From NCBI GenBank assembly GCA_026005175.1, contig BPKO01000005.1, positions 62,001-126,000 on the forward strand: a stretch of 64,000 nt of DNA. Direction: 5' to 3'. Position numbers and translations under genes: made by a program. Each line of letters begins with the position of its first letter. The stretch's first letter is position 1. The notes under the pieces are model-generated. The model made no database searches. It was not told where the DNA came from and saw only the letters and a program-made list of their open reading frames with translations. Positions 36,526 through 45,269 of the stretch are shown one piece after another. The stretch comes from Candidatus Tectimicrobiota bacterium. GTDB taxonomy: Bacteria; Tectomicrobia; Entotheonellia; Entotheonellales; Entotheonellaceae.

Positions 36526-37428
36526 TCAGGAGGGGTCGGAGTCGGGGGGGGGCTGCCGCCGCCGGCGGCGGCGCAGGAACTGCTGAATTTCTTCCATCAT
36601 GGTGTCGGGCTCAGGAGCCTCTTCCTCTTCTTCTGCCTGATCGTAGGCCTGCTCGAGGCGCTTGATGTAGTCGGCCAGCTCCGGGTTGCTGTCGATTTGC
36701 TCGTGCAGCGTTTCTTCGAGTTCCTCGGCTTGCTCCTGCAAGGCACCCAGCTCAAGCGGCAGCTGCCACATCTGGCCGAGCAGGCGCAGAACCGCCTGGG
36801 TGACTTTGGGATACGCCCCTTGGATGTAGCTTGGCGCGCTCCCCCACAGGCTGATGCCTTCGATGCCTTGCTGCTGGCACAGCGACAGCAAGTAGGACTG
36901 GATGCTCGTTGGTCCTTCGTAGTCGGTCAGCTCCACCGCGTACGCCGCCAGCTCGCGCCGCAGAGCAGCATGGGTGACCACCGCCGAGATGCGCGGGGCG
37001 CGCGTGTGGGGCGCATAGTCGAGGTAGCCGCCGATGGTGTAAAGACGGCGCACCCCGAAGCGGCGCATGCACTCCAAAACGGCAGCGGCGTAGCGGTGCC
37101 AGTACAGGTCGGGCTCAACGCCTTGCAGCAAGAGGAGGTCGTGCGCGGCGTCGGGACGCTGCCAGGCAAACAGCTCGTTGCTCGGAAAGCGCAGCGCCTG
37201 CACCAGCCCCTGGCGGATCACCACCGTAGGCCGACTGGCCAGGGTTGGCGAGGAATAGATGTACAGCTCGTCTGCGGTGATTTCGCCGATGCGCTCTGCG
37301 CCCAAGTACGAGCGCAAAAAGTCAATGACGTCCGTCGACACGCTCCCGCCGTTGGGCCAGCCGGCAAAGCCGGCCACCAGGTACGGGGCCCGCAGCGGGG
37401 GCGTCTGGGTGAGGAGCAATTTTCCCAT
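36526..37428 (-). CDS. PAC2-family protein
   Basis: A 300-residue protein of the PAC2 (proteasome-assembly-chaperone-2-like) family: YLVAGFAGWPNGG near 16-28, RPTVVIRQGL, LYTIGGYLDYAPHTR, and a Glu-rich coiled tail (LEQAYDQAEEEEEAPEPD) ending RRRRRRQPPP. Bacterial and archaeal PAC2 proteins are thought to be carboxylate-amine-ligase-like or ATP-grasp-like, with no assigned reaction. ATG 37428 is placed at MGKLLLTQTP. Spacing to the chrA palindrome suggests independent transcription. Confidence 0.82.
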   Translation of the reverse strand: MGKLLLTQTPPLRAPYLVAGFAGWPNGGSVSTDVIDFLRSYLGAERIGEITADELYIYSSPTLASRPTVVIRQGLVQALRFPSNELFAWQRPDAAHDLLLLQGVEPDLYWHRYAAAVLECMRRFGVRRLYTIGGYLDYAPHTRAPRISAVVTHAALRRELAAYAVELTDYEGPTSIQSYLLSLCQQQGIEGISLWGSAPSYIQGAYPKVTQAVLRLLGQMWQLPLELGALQEQAEELEETLHEQIDSNPELADYIKRLEQAYDQAEEEEEAPEPDTMMEEIQQFLRRRRRRQPPPDSDPS

Positions 37429-37527
37429 GAGCCGGTGCTTTTCCCTCCTGTGTGGGACGCATGGGGGCCGGCAGCCTCATTGCCTAATTATACCCCATGC
37501 GGCAACGCCTCCTCGGACGATTGTTCC

Positions 37528-38500
37528 TCACGCGGCCTGTGGTGCCAGGGCCTCCAGGGTGCGCCGCAGCTCGGCGGCCGTGCCGCCAGGCGCGATGGGG
37601 AAGACCACCGGCAGCGAGATGCCGGCCGCGGCAAACGCCGCCAGGCGCTCCCGACACGCTGCCGCCGAGCCCACCAGCCCCAGGGCTTCCACCATGCGGT
37701 CGGAGATCTGCTGCACCGCCGCGGCTCGCTCGCCGCGCTGCCAGGCGCGTTGCATGCCCTCGATTTCCGCTTCAAACCCGTAGTGGCGAAAAACGCGGCT
37801 GTACACATCAGCCACCGCATAGCCGGTAAGGTCGCGGCGCAGCCATTGCCGCGCCGCTTCGGCGTCATCGGTGACGCAGGCGCGCAAGTACAGGGCAATG
37901 TCAACGCGACTGGGATCACGGCCGGCTTCTTCGGCCCCGCGCCGGATCTCGGCCACCACCTGCGGCACGGCCGCCAGCGGCACCCAGGTGAGCAAGACCC
38001 CGTCGGCCAGCGCCCCGGCCAGGCGCAGCATTTTCGGGTTGACCGCCGCCAGGTAAATCGGCACCTCGCCGGGAGGCTCGACGCCAAGGCGAAACTGGCG
38101 CAGCCGCTCGCCCCGCAGCCCTTGTCGTAGCAAGGGTACGTACTCGGCCATACGCGCCAGCGGCTTGCGCCACACCAGGGCCGTGCCAGTCCTCCACGAT
38201 GATGCGCGTGCTCACCCCCAGCCCCAGGATCAGCCGCCCCGGCGCCAGGGCGTGCAGCGTCGCCGCGGCCATGGTCATGAGCGTTGGCGGGCGCGTAAAA
38301 ATCGAGGCAATGCCGGGAGCAACACGGATGCGGCGCGTGTGGCTCAGCAGCACGCCAAGAAACGAGAAGACTTCAAAGCCGTTGGCTTCGCCCACCCACA
38401 GGCTCTCGTATCCGCGTTGCTCGGCCGCCTGTGCCAGGTCGAGGTAGTCGGCCATGCCGATGCCACGCTGTGGCACCAGCGCCAGTCCCAGTCGCTGCAT
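37528..38500 (-). CDS. LLM-class F420-dependent oxidoreductase, one frameshift
   Basis: A luciferase-like TIM-barrel protein of about 323 residues. The N-terminal half carries GYESLWVGEANGFEVFSFLG, HTRRIRVAPGIAS and LGLGVS; an extra C near 38184 breaks the frame. Corrected, the join reads EDWHGLVWRKPLARMAEYV. The C-terminal half has PIYLAAVNPKMLRLAGALADGVLLTW. F420- or FMN-dependent members oxidise or reduce many small organics; the substrate is unknown. ATG 38500 follows GGAGGAAAGCG. It is divergent from the aminotransferase gene. Confidence 0.83.
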
Positions 38501-38530
38501 CGCTTTCCTCCGTCGTATCGGGTCTGCGCT

Positions 38531-38559
38531 AGCATACTGCCCCGCCGCACGCAAGGCAA
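38531..38559 (-). promoter_or_regulatory. Candidate promoter of the LLM oxidoreductase gene
   Basis: On the minus strand TTGCCT (38559-38554) and TATGCT (38536-38531) are 17 bp apart. Confidence 0.35.
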
Positions 38560-38568
38560 GGTGCGCCC

Positions 38569-38597
38569 TTGAGCCCCTGGCCGGCAGCGGCTATGCT
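38569..38597 (+). promoter_or_regulatory. Candidate promoter of the aminotransferase gene
   Basis: TTGAGC (38569-38574) and TATGCT (38592-38597) are 17 bp apart, and the -10 is the same hexamer as in the divergent promoter. Confidence 0.35.
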
Positions 38598-38638
38598 GAA
38601 GAAAACGAACCCGTCCCGCTGCCAGAGGATGCAAGGCC

Positions 38639-39829
38639 ATGACCACTGCCATCGACTACCCAGCGCTGCTTGCCCGCCATGTGGCGACTTCCCCACGGCG
38701 TATGACCCCCGAGCTCTTCCCGTACGACTTTGCCGTCGGCAACCCACCCCCTGAAGCTCTGCCCCTGCAGGAGCTCATCGAAGCCACCGCCCGTGCCCTG
38801 GACCGAGAAGGGCGGGACCTGGCGCAGTACCTTGCGGCCGAGGGTTACCTGGGGTTGCGGCAAGTGATTGCCGACAAGATGGCCCGGCACGAGCGGGTCA
38901 CCGTAACCCCTGAGCAGATCATCGTTGGCAACGGCTCGCTGCAGCTCATCGCCATGCTCATCGACTGCTTTATTGACCCCGGCGATACCGTGATCGTCGA
39001 GGCCTTTACTTACGTGGGCACCTTGCGCCTGCTGCGCCGTGCCCGCGCCCGCCTCGTGGGAATTCCCGTCGATGAAGAGGGCATGCGCACGGACTGCCTG
39101 GCCGAGACGCTGCATGCCCTACAGCAGCAGGGAATTCGCCCCAAGTTCATCTACACCCTGACCAACTTCCACAACCCCCTGGGCGTCGACCTCAGCGCGG
39201 CGCGCAAGCGCCAGCTGTTGCAGCTGGCGACCACTTACGGCGTGCCCATTATCGAAGACGACGTCTACGGCGACCTGCGCATGGAAGGCGACACACCGCC
39301 CTCGATGCTTGCCATGGACACGGCGGGCAGCGTTGTCTGGCTGGGGACGTTTTCCAAGATCCTGGCCGCCGGGGTGCGGCTGGGCTGGGCGGTGGTGCCG
39401 CCGGCCCTCTTTCCGTATCTCATCGACCACAAGCTCGACAGCGCCACCAACACCTTTGCCAGCCTGGTGGTGGCCGAGTACCTGCGCGGGCGCCTCGACG
39501 AGCGCGTGCAAGAAGTGGTGGCCGTCTACCGCAGCAAGCGCGACGCGCTGCTGGCGGCGCTCGAGCGCCACTTTGCCGGCCGCGCCACCTGGACGCGGCC
39601 CAAGGGCGGCATGTTCCTGTGGCTGACCTTGGCCGATGGCACCGACACCGAAGCGGCACTCGAACAGGCCCGCCGTGCCGGCGTCAACTACTACCCGGGC
39701 GTTGCCTTTTCTGCCATGGGCGACAGCGGCCGCAACAGCCTGCGCCTGGCTTACGGCTACCCGCCGCTGTCGGCCATCGAGGAAGGCGTCGCCCGCCTGG
39801 CGGAAGTGCTGGCTACGCCGTCCCATTGA
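38639..39829 (+). CDS. PLP-dependent aminotransferase (fold type I, class I/II)
   Basis: A 396-residue aminotransferase. The pattern YLAAEGYLGLRQVIADKM, IIVGNGSLQLIAML, TNFHNPLGVDLS, IIEDDVYGDLRM and the PLP Lys in LGTFSKILAAGVRLGW near residue 240 is that of 2-aminoadipate/aromatic aminotransferases related to the MocR C-terminal domain. It lacks the DNA-binding domain of MocR. It may transaminate a 2-aminoadipate, aromatic or branched substrate. Its last 17 bp overlap the stop of the convergent FAD oxidase gene. Confidence 0.88.
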   Translation: MTTAIDYPALLARHVATSPRRMTPELFPYDFAVGNPPPEALPLQELIEATARALDREGRDLAQYLAAEGYLGLRQVIADKMARHERVTVTPEQIIVGNGSLQLIAMLIDCFIDPGDTVIVEAFTYVGTLRLLRRARARLVGIPVDEEGMRTDCLAETLHALQQQGIRPKFIYTLTNFHNPLGVDLSAARKRQLLQLATTYGVPIIEDDVYGDLRMEGDTPPSMLAMDTAGSVVWLGTFSKILAAGVRLGWAVVPPALFPYLIDHKLDSATNTFASLVVAEYLRGRLDERVQEVVAVYRSKRDALLAALERHFAGRATWTRPKGGMFLWLTLADGTDTEAALEQARRAGVNYYPGVAFSAMGDSGRNSLRLAYGYPPLSAIEEGVARLAEVLATPSH

Positions 39830-41207
39830 GGCCCAGCTTTCCCGGGTTGAGAATCCCCAGGGGGTCAAGGCTGCGCTTGAGGCGGCGCAGCACCTCGAGT
39901 CCCACGCCGTGCTCCCGCGCCATAAAAGGCGCCAGGCGCAGCCCCACGCCGTGGCAGTACTCCATGGCGCCCTGGGCCTGGTGGCACAGCTCGAGCAGCT
40001 CGCCGTGCACCGCCGCCAACGTCGCCACATCGGCCCCTGAGTACACCACGGAGAAGAGGCCGGCGTACACCCACAGCCCGGTTTGGTGCACGTGCAGGCG
40101 GCGCTCAAAAAGCCGCTGCAGGCACTGGCGGCGGTACGCCGGCACCGCCGAGGGGGGAAGGGCCACGTGCAGGAAGTCAAGCAGCGGGCGGCGCTCGTGC
40201 CAGGGCTTGCCGCTGGCACGTGCCTCGGCGTAGGCATCGCCGATGAGGTGGCGGTGCTCCCAGAAGGTTTCCACCCGGCGCTGCGGCAGCAAGCGTCCCC
40301 GATGCTGCCGGCAGAGGGCGGCGGCTTCCGCCGCTTCTGCCTCGGTGACGCGCTGGGGTCCCTCAAACCCCAGCATCAGGGCTGCCGGGGGATCGCCCGC
40401 TGGCGAGGGATCGTCGTCGCCGTAGTCGAGCAGCGCCGGCTGCAGCCCGGCGTCAAAGAGGGCTTGGATGGCGGCAAAGCCGGTGTCGAAGTCGGGGAAC
40501 TCCCACCCTTGCAAGCGGCGCGCCTGAGGCAGCGGGAAAAGCCGCAGGGTGGCGTGGGTGATGATGCCCAGGCAGCCTTCGGCGCCAACGAACAGGCGGT
40601 GCAAGCCCGGCCCGGTGGAAGCTTTTTCCACCGCGCGCGTCACCAGCACCTCGCCGGTGGGCAGCACCACTTCCATCCCCAGCACTTGGTCGCCCATGGC
40701 GCCGTACTTGCCGCCCAGGTACCCCAGGCTGTTGGTGGCGATGGTGCCGCCTACCGTGGCCACGGCCACCGTCCAGGGGTCGTGGCCGCACATGAGGCGG
40801 TAGGGGGCGGCCGCTTCGTTTAAGGCCTTGATCGTCACCCCAGCGCCCACTTCGGCCATGCGGTCGGCAGGCCGAATGCGGATGGCCTGCAGCCCTCGCA
40901 AGTCGAGCACGATCCCCGGCGTCACTGTCGCTGCGCCGCCCATGAGGCCGCTGCCTCCGCCCATGGGAATCAGCGGCGTGCGCGTGGCGTTGGCCACCCG
41001 CACCACGGCTGCCACCTCTGCCGTGGACTGCGGGCAGACCACGCACAGGGGGCGCACCGTCCGCGCCGCTTCGGGCAGCCGCGCCGGATGCAGGGCATCG
41101 CGCGCCAGCCGCGCCAGCACCCCTTCCTCAACCACGACCCGTGCTGGCGGAAGGGCGTCACAGAGGGCTCTTAGAATCTCATCTCGCTCAGCAGTTGTCA
41201 TCTTCAC
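39813..41207 (-). CDS. FAD-linked oxidase, GlcD/D-lactate dehydrogenase type
   Basis: A 464-residue flavoprotein. The FAD-binding PCMH domain shows TRTPLIPMGGGSGLMGGA near 82-98, VGAGVTIKAL, GTIATNSLGYLGGKYGAMGD and EGCLGIITHATLRLFP. The C-terminal FAD-oxidase C domain ends LDPLGILNPGKLGLNG. The family oxidises a 2-hydroxy acid (glycolate, D-lactate) or similar. It stands alone, with no GlcE or GlcF partner, so it may be a self-contained dehydrogenase. ATG 41207 is the first of the frame; MTTAERDE two residues later is an alternative start. Confidence 0.85.
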   Translation of the reverse strand: MKMTTAERDEILRALCDALPPARVVVEEGVLARLARDALHPARLPEAARTVRPLCVVCPQSTAEVAAVVRVANATRTPLIPMGGGSGLMGGAATVTPGIVLDLRGLQAIRIRPADRMAEVGAGVTIKALNEAAAPYRLMCGHDPWTVAVATVGGTIATNSLGYLGGKYGAMGDQVLGMEVVLPTGEVLVTRAVEKASTGPGLHRLFVGAEGCLGIITHATLRLFPLPQARRLQGWEFPDFDTGFAAIQALFDAGLQPALLDYGDDDPSPAGDPPAALMLGFEGPQRVTEAEAAEAAALCRQHRGRLLPQRRVETFWEHRHLIGDAYAEARASGKPWHERRPLLDFLHVALPPSAVPAYRRQCLQRLFERRLHVHQTGLWVYAGLFSVVYSGADVATLAAVHGELLELCHQAQGAMEYCHGVGLRLAPFMAREHGVGLEVLRRLKRSLDPLGILNPGKLGLNGTA

Positions 41208-41473
41208 TCCTGTTGCGGTTTCGCGTCCAGCCGTTGCGCGCTAGTATACCCTGATGCCGCCCGCCGGGCACCTTGCCTCGGCAGGCTTGCTTTCACCTGC
41301 GAGGCAGCGGTCTTGCGGGTGAGACGCCGGCCCGCACGCCGTGTCCTGCCGCCGGTGGCCTCTGCGGGCCTGGTGGCGCGGGTTGCGGCTTGCCGGCTCT
41401 CGCCACGTGGCGTTGGTATGGCTTTTGCTCTCCTGTAGCGGTGACACGACGACGCCACAAGGAGGAGTGGCAG

Positions 41474-41773
41474 ATGCCGGTACAGGAAAGCCCCAGACGT
41501 CACGTCATCGAAGAATTCCTGCGGGCCTGCCGCGCTGCCCGCGGGCCCCACCGGCCGCACGGCGACCCGCACGCGGCCGTCCTTCACGCCGCAGGACAAG
41601 CCACCCCTGCGTGCTTGCGGCTTCTGGGTCTGACCTGGCCGTGTACCACTGCCGAGGTCAAGCGCGCCTTTCGCCGGCAGGCCAAGCGCCTCCATCCCGA
41701 CGTGGGCGGCGACAGCGAGGCTTTTCAGCGGCTGTGCCGGGCCTACCACGAAGCCCTTGCCCTGCTGGCGTAA
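41474..41773 (+). CDS. Small J-domain protein
   Basis: A 99-residue protein. The C-terminal half is a truncated J domain: LRLLGLTWPCTTAEVKRAFR, RRQAKRLHPDVGGD with the HPD tripeptide that stimulates DnaK, then FQRLCRAYHEALALL. The N-terminus is a short basic region. There is no G/F region, zinc finger or membrane helix. GGAGGAG precedes ATG 41474; the open frame reaches further upstream without conserved sequence. It could target Hsp70 to a specific client or be a regulator. Confidence 0.82.
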   Translation: MPVQESPRRHVIEEFLRACRAARGPHRPHGDPHAAVLHAAGQATPACLRLLGLTWPCTTAEVKRAFRRQAKRLHPDVGGDSEAFQRLCRAYHEALALLA

Positions 41774-41817
41774 GGCCCAGCCATCCTTATCCAGAAACGA
41801 AGCCACGAGGAAAGCCC

Positions 41818-42096
41818 ATGCAGCAGAACCGCCGGCCACTGGCGACCCGGAGTGTCCAGCACCCCTCCGGTCAAGTCACGCAGGCGCTGGAGCGCCACCG
41901 GCTCCAGGCGCTCACTGAAGTGCGCAGCATTACTGCCCGCCTGCAAAACGCCCATGCCCTTTCCTTTGAGAGCCTTGTCGCCCTCACGCAGCGGCGCCAG
42001 GCCCTGATGGAGGTCCTTGCCCTGCTGGCGGCCCGCCTCGACGGGGCCCCTGCTGGCGCCGCCTTGCCGCTGCCGGCGGCCGGCTCCTCTTCATGA
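41818..42096 (+). CDS. Hypothetical helical protein, 92 aa
   Basis: Not recognised. The residues around ALERHRLQALTEVRSITARLQNAH and ALTQRRQALMEVLALLAARLDG are amphipathic helices, and the rest is low-complexity Ala/Pro. A GAGGAAAGCCC ribosome site precedes the ATG. It starts 44 bp after the J-domain gene and overlaps the convergent CoA-transferase stop by 6 bp. It may be a partner of the J-domain protein. The codon pattern is consistent with coding, but a shadow cannot be ruled out. Confidence 0.5.
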   Translation: MQQNRRPLATRSVQHPSGQVTQALERHRLQALTEVRSITARLQNAHALSFESLVALTQRRQALMEVLALLAARLDGAPAGAALPLPAAGSSS

Positions 42097-43302
42097 ATCA
42101 GGCGCCGGCTGCGGCGGCAGCACACCCTGGCGGCGCAGGGCCTCGATCTGGGCCGGGCTGTAGCCCAGCCAGGCCGTCAGCACTTCCTCGTTGTGCTCGC
42201 CAATTGCCGGGGCCGGGCGCAGCTCGGGGTGGGGATGGGCGCTCAGCGTCATGCCCAAGCGGGCCACCGGCACTTCCCCTAGGCCGGGCTGGGCAAGGCG
42301 GGGAAACATGCTGCGCGCCTGCATGTGGGCGTCGCCGGCCAAGTCGGCCACGGTGCTCACGCGCTCAAAGGGCAGGCGAAAGCGCTCGGCAGCGGCGAGG
42401 ATTTCGGGCGTGGTGCGGGCCGCCGCCCAGGACGCCACCAGCGGCAGCAGGGCGTCGCGGTGGGCATAGCGTGCCGCGTCGCTGGCAAAGCGCGGGTCGG
42501 CCGCCAGCTCGGGGCGATCGAGCAGGGCGCAGAGCCGCTTGAACATGCCGTCGCCAATGCAGTTAAAGAGCACGTACTCGCCGTCGCCCGCGCGCACGCA
42601 GTCGCCCAGGGCGTAGACCAGGGCATTGCCTTGCCGCTGCCGCGGCGGGCCGCCGCAGGCCACTTCGGCGATCATGCCGTAGGCGCCGATGAAGGCGCTC
42701 ACCGTTTCCATGAGCGACACTTCCACCACCTGCCCTTTGCCGGTGCGCTGCCGCTCGTAGAGCGCCGCCATGACGCCGAAGCAGCCGTAGAGGGCGGTGC
42801 TGAAGTCGACATAGGGCAGGTGGTTGAGGTAAGGCTGGTCGGTGCCGTTGCACGCCATGGCGCCGCTGCGGGCCTGTGCCAGGCCGTCAAATGCCACCCG
42901 CTTGGCATCGGGGCCCGTGGGGCCGTAGCCGGTGATCGACAAGACCACCAGGCGCGGGTTGAGGGCCAGGAGCCGCTCGCCGCTGAGCCCCAGCGCCCTG
43001 GCGGTACGGGGGGCGTAGTTCTGAACCAGCACGTCGGCGCGGGCCAGGAGCTGGTCAAGCAGCTGCCGGCCGGCCTCGGAAAACATCTCAAACGCCACCG
43101 ACTTCTTGTGGCGGTTCAGGGTGACGAAGTAAAGCGAAGCGCCTTGGTGGTAAGGGCCGCGCTGGCGGTCGGGCTCGGGCTGCGGCCGCTCGACGCGCAC
43201 CACTTCGGCGCCAAGGTCGGCCAGCAGCTGCGCCGCGTAGGGGGCAGCAATAAAGCGTCCTAGGTCGAGCACGCGAATTCCGGCGAGCAAAGGAAGCGAC
43301 AT
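42091..43302 (-). CDS. CaiB/BaiF-type CoA-transferase
   Basis: A 403-residue family III CoA-transferase: GIRVLDLGRFIAAPYAAQLLADLGAEVV at the N-terminus, VTLNRHKKSVAFEM, VLVQNYAPRTARALGL, SITGYGPTGP and the catalytic Asp region HLPYVDFSTALYGCFGVMAAL near 170. It moves CoA between carboxylic acids, usually in degradation of carnitine, bile acids, formate/oxalate or aromatics. Neighbouring genes do not reveal which. ATG 43302 begins the conserved core. Length is normal (about 400). Confidence 0.9.
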   Translation of the reverse strand: MSLPLLAGIRVLDLGRFIAAPYAAQLLADLGAEVVRVERPQPEPDRQRGPYHQGASLYFVTLNRHKKSVAFEMFSEAGRQLLDQLLARADVLVQNYAPRTARALGLSGERLLALNPRLVVLSITGYGPTGPDAKRVAFDGLAQARSGAMACNGTDQPYLNHLPYVDFSTALYGCFGVMAALYERQRTGKGQVVEVSLMETVSAFIGAYGMIAEVACGGPPRQRQGNALVYALGDCVRAGDGEYVLFNCIGDGMFKRLCALLDRPELAADPRFASDAARYAHRDALLPLVASWAAARTTPEILAAAERFRLPFERVSTVADLAGDAHMQARSMFPRLAQPGLGEVPVARLGMTLSAHPHPELRPAPAIGEHNEEVLTAWLGYSPAQIEALRRQGVLPPQPAPDS

Positions 43303-43333
43303 GGTGCAAGGCTCTCCTGTACACGGGGTTGGG

Positions 43334-44380
43334 TCAAGCCGGGGTCGGGGTCAAGGGCACGGTCTCTGGCGGCGCATCGAGCACTGCTGCTGGCAGGCGC
43401 GCCAGGGCCTCGTGCAGGCGCTGCAGCGCGACGCTGGCCGAAGGCGCCGGCTGGCTGAGCAGCTGCTTCCAGAGCCGTGATCCCGGCTGGCCGGCAAAGA
43501 GGCCCAGCATGTGGCGGGTGATGCGGTGCAGCGGCAGCCCCCGGGCCAGCCAGGCCTCGAGATAAGGCAGCATGGCCACCAGCACCTGGCGCCGCGTCGG
43601 CGGTGGCGTGGCATCGTCGTAAAACAGCGCATCGGCGCGGGCAAAAAGAAACGGGTTGTCATAGGCGGCACGGCCGATCATCACCCCGTCGACTCGCTGC
43701 AGGTGCTGCCGGGCTTGCTCCAGGGTGGTGACGCCGCCGTTGAGCTCGATCACCAGCTCGGGAAACTCGCGTTTGAGGCGGTAGACCTCGTCGTAGCGCA
43801 AGGGCGGAATGGTGCGATTGGCTTTGGGGCTCAGGCCTCGCAGGATGGCGATGCGGGCGTGCACGATGAAGCGGTCGCAGCCGGCCCGCGCCACGGTGCG
43901 CACGAAGCGCACGAGGTCGGCATAGTCCTGCCCTTCGATGCCCAGCCGGTGCTTGACCGTTACCGGCAAGGCGGTGGCCTGGCGCATGGCGGCCACGCAG
44001 CGCGCCACCTGCTCGGGCTGCGCCATGAGACAGACGCCGAAGCGGGCTTCCTGCACGCGCTCGCTCGGGCAGCCCACGTTGAGGTTGACCTCGTCGTAGC
44101 CCCACGCTTCGGCGAGGCGGGCACAGGCAGCCAGCTGCGCCGGGTCGTCGCCGCCCAGCTGCAGCGCCAGCGGGCGCTCGCAGGCGGAAAAGCCCAGCAG
44201 CGCCTCGCGGTTGCCGCGCAAAATGGCGCCGGTGGTGAGCATTTCCGTATACAGCAGGGTATGGCGCGTGATCTGGCGCATGAAGTAGCGGTAGTGGCGG
44301 TCGGTACGGTCCATCATCGGCGCCACGCTCAGCGGCCACCTCCGCCCCCGCCGCTGCCCAAAAATGGGGTCAGAGTACAT
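43334..44380 (-). CDS. dusA: tRNA-dihydrouridine synthase, DusA type
   Basis: A 348-residue flavin enzyme that reduces uridine in tRNA D-loops. Clear motifs are LSVAPMMDRTDRHYRYFMR, LLYTEMLTTGAILRGNRE, ALQLGGDDPAQLA, EVNLNVGCPSERVQ, the catalytic-Cys region ARFGVCLMAQPEQVA, TVKHRLGIEGQDYADLV and ELNGGVTTLEQARQHL. The start ATG at 44380 lies inside a REP-like palindrome and gives the N-terminus MYSDPIFG. A GAGGAGG ribosome site sits in the palindrome loop at the right distance, so the repeat supplies the initiation signals. The gene overlaps the hydrolase stop. Confidence 0.88.
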   Translation of the reverse strand: MYSDPIFGQRRGRRWPLSVAPMMDRTDRHYRYFMRQITRHTLLYTEMLTTGAILRGNREALLGFSACERPLALQLGGDDPAQLAACARLAEAWGYDEVNLNVGCPSERVQEARFGVCLMAQPEQVARCVAAMRQATALPVTVKHRLGIEGQDYADLVRFVRTVARAGCDRFIVHARIAILRGLSPKANRTIPPLRYDEVYRLKREFPELVIELNGGVTTLEQARQHLQRVDGVMIGRAAYDNPFLFARADALFYDDATPPPTRRQVLVAMLPYLEAWLARGLPLHRITRHMLGLFAGQPGSRLWKQLLSQPAPSASVALQRLHEALARLPAAVLDAPPETVPLTPTPA

Positions 44381-44423
44381 TTTTTCTCGCCTCCTCTGTA
44401 AAAATGTACTCTGACCCCATTTT
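44361..44423. repeat. REP-like palindrome with 24-bp arms
   Basis: Perfect arms 44361-44384 and 44400-44423 (AAAATGGGGTCAGAGTACAT core) surround a 15-bp loop. The left arm overlaps the start of dusA and the end of the hydrolase gene. Confidence 0.9.
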
Positions 44424-45254
44424 CTTGCGGGCGCGTTGCACCCAGGGGCTATGCACGTCTGCGCCCTGGAGGCTGATCTGGAAGTGGTCGACGCCGGGAA
44501 GGTCGAGCAGCTCGTAGGGGCTGCCTGCCGCCTTGAGGGCGGCGGCCATGGCGTAGGCTTGCTGCCGCAGCACCGGAAAGTCGTGCTCGCCGACCACCAG
44601 CAGCAGCGGCGTGCGATTGCCCGCCACGTAGGCGATGGGGCTGGCCTCGGCTGCGCTCACCTGGGGCGGCAGAAAAGCCCGCAGGCGATCCTGGGGAAGG
44701 TCACCGCTGAGGTCGTAAACGCCGCTGACGGCAATACAGCCCTTGATGGCCGCGGCGGGCAGGCCCCAGGCAATGAGCAGGGAAGGCCGCAGGGTCATGA
44801 GGGTGGCCAGGTGGCCACCGGCCGAGTGGCCGCCGACAAAGAGGCGCTGCGGATCGCCGCCGTAATCGGCCACGTGGTGGTATGCCCAATGCAGAGCGGC
44901 CAGGCAGTCCTCAAGGGCCGCCGGGTACTTGGCGGCGGGCGCCAGGCGATAGCCCACGGAAATAAAAAGAGCCGGCAGCGAGGTGAAGGCTGGCGCCATA
45001 AAGCCCATCCACTCCTTGTGGCCATGCGTCCAGTAGCCGCCGTGCATAAACAGCAGGGTGGGCAGGCCAGAGGCGCCGGCCGCCTCAGGCAGGTAGAGGT
45101 CGAGCTTCTGCCAGGGGTCAGGGCCAAAAGCCATGTCGAGCACGTGCCGCGTCCGCGCCTGCACCGCCGCCGTGGCCCGCAAGCATTCTGCGGCATAGGC
45201 TTCGGCTGCCGGCGACATGGGCGGCTGCGGAGGGAGCCAGGCAAAAGGCCGCAT
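44370..45254 (-). CDS. Alpha/beta hydrolase (esterase/kynurenine formamidase-like)
   Basis: A 294-residue alpha/beta hydrolase: oxyanion LLFMHGGYWTHGHK near 75, nucleophile elbow VGGHSAGGHLATL near 145, acid LVVGEHDFPVLR and His in LPGVDHFQI. The HGGYW and GHSAGGHL combination is typical of kynurenine formamidase-like and HSL-type esterases. The tail KKMGSEYIFTEEARKNVL is read from the adjacent palindrome and is not native. ATG 45254 follows GAGGAGAACCCC. The substrate is not determinable. Confidence 0.85.
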   Translation of the reverse strand: MRPFAWLPPQPPMSPAAEAYAAECLRATAAVQARTRHVLDMAFGPDPWQKLDLYLPEAAGASGLPTLLFMHGGYWTHGHKEWMGFMAPAFTSLPALFISVGYRLAPAAKYPAALEDCLAALHWAYHHVADYGGDPQRLFVGGHSAGGHLATLMTLRPSLLIAWGLPAAAIKGCIAVSGVYDLSGDLPQDRLRAFLPPQVSAAEASPIAYVAGNRTPLLLVVGEHDFPVLRQQAYAMAAALKAAGSPYELLDLPGVDHFQISLQGADVHSPWVQRARKKMGSEYIFTEEARKNVL

Positions 45255-45269
45255 GGGGTTCTCCTCGTC

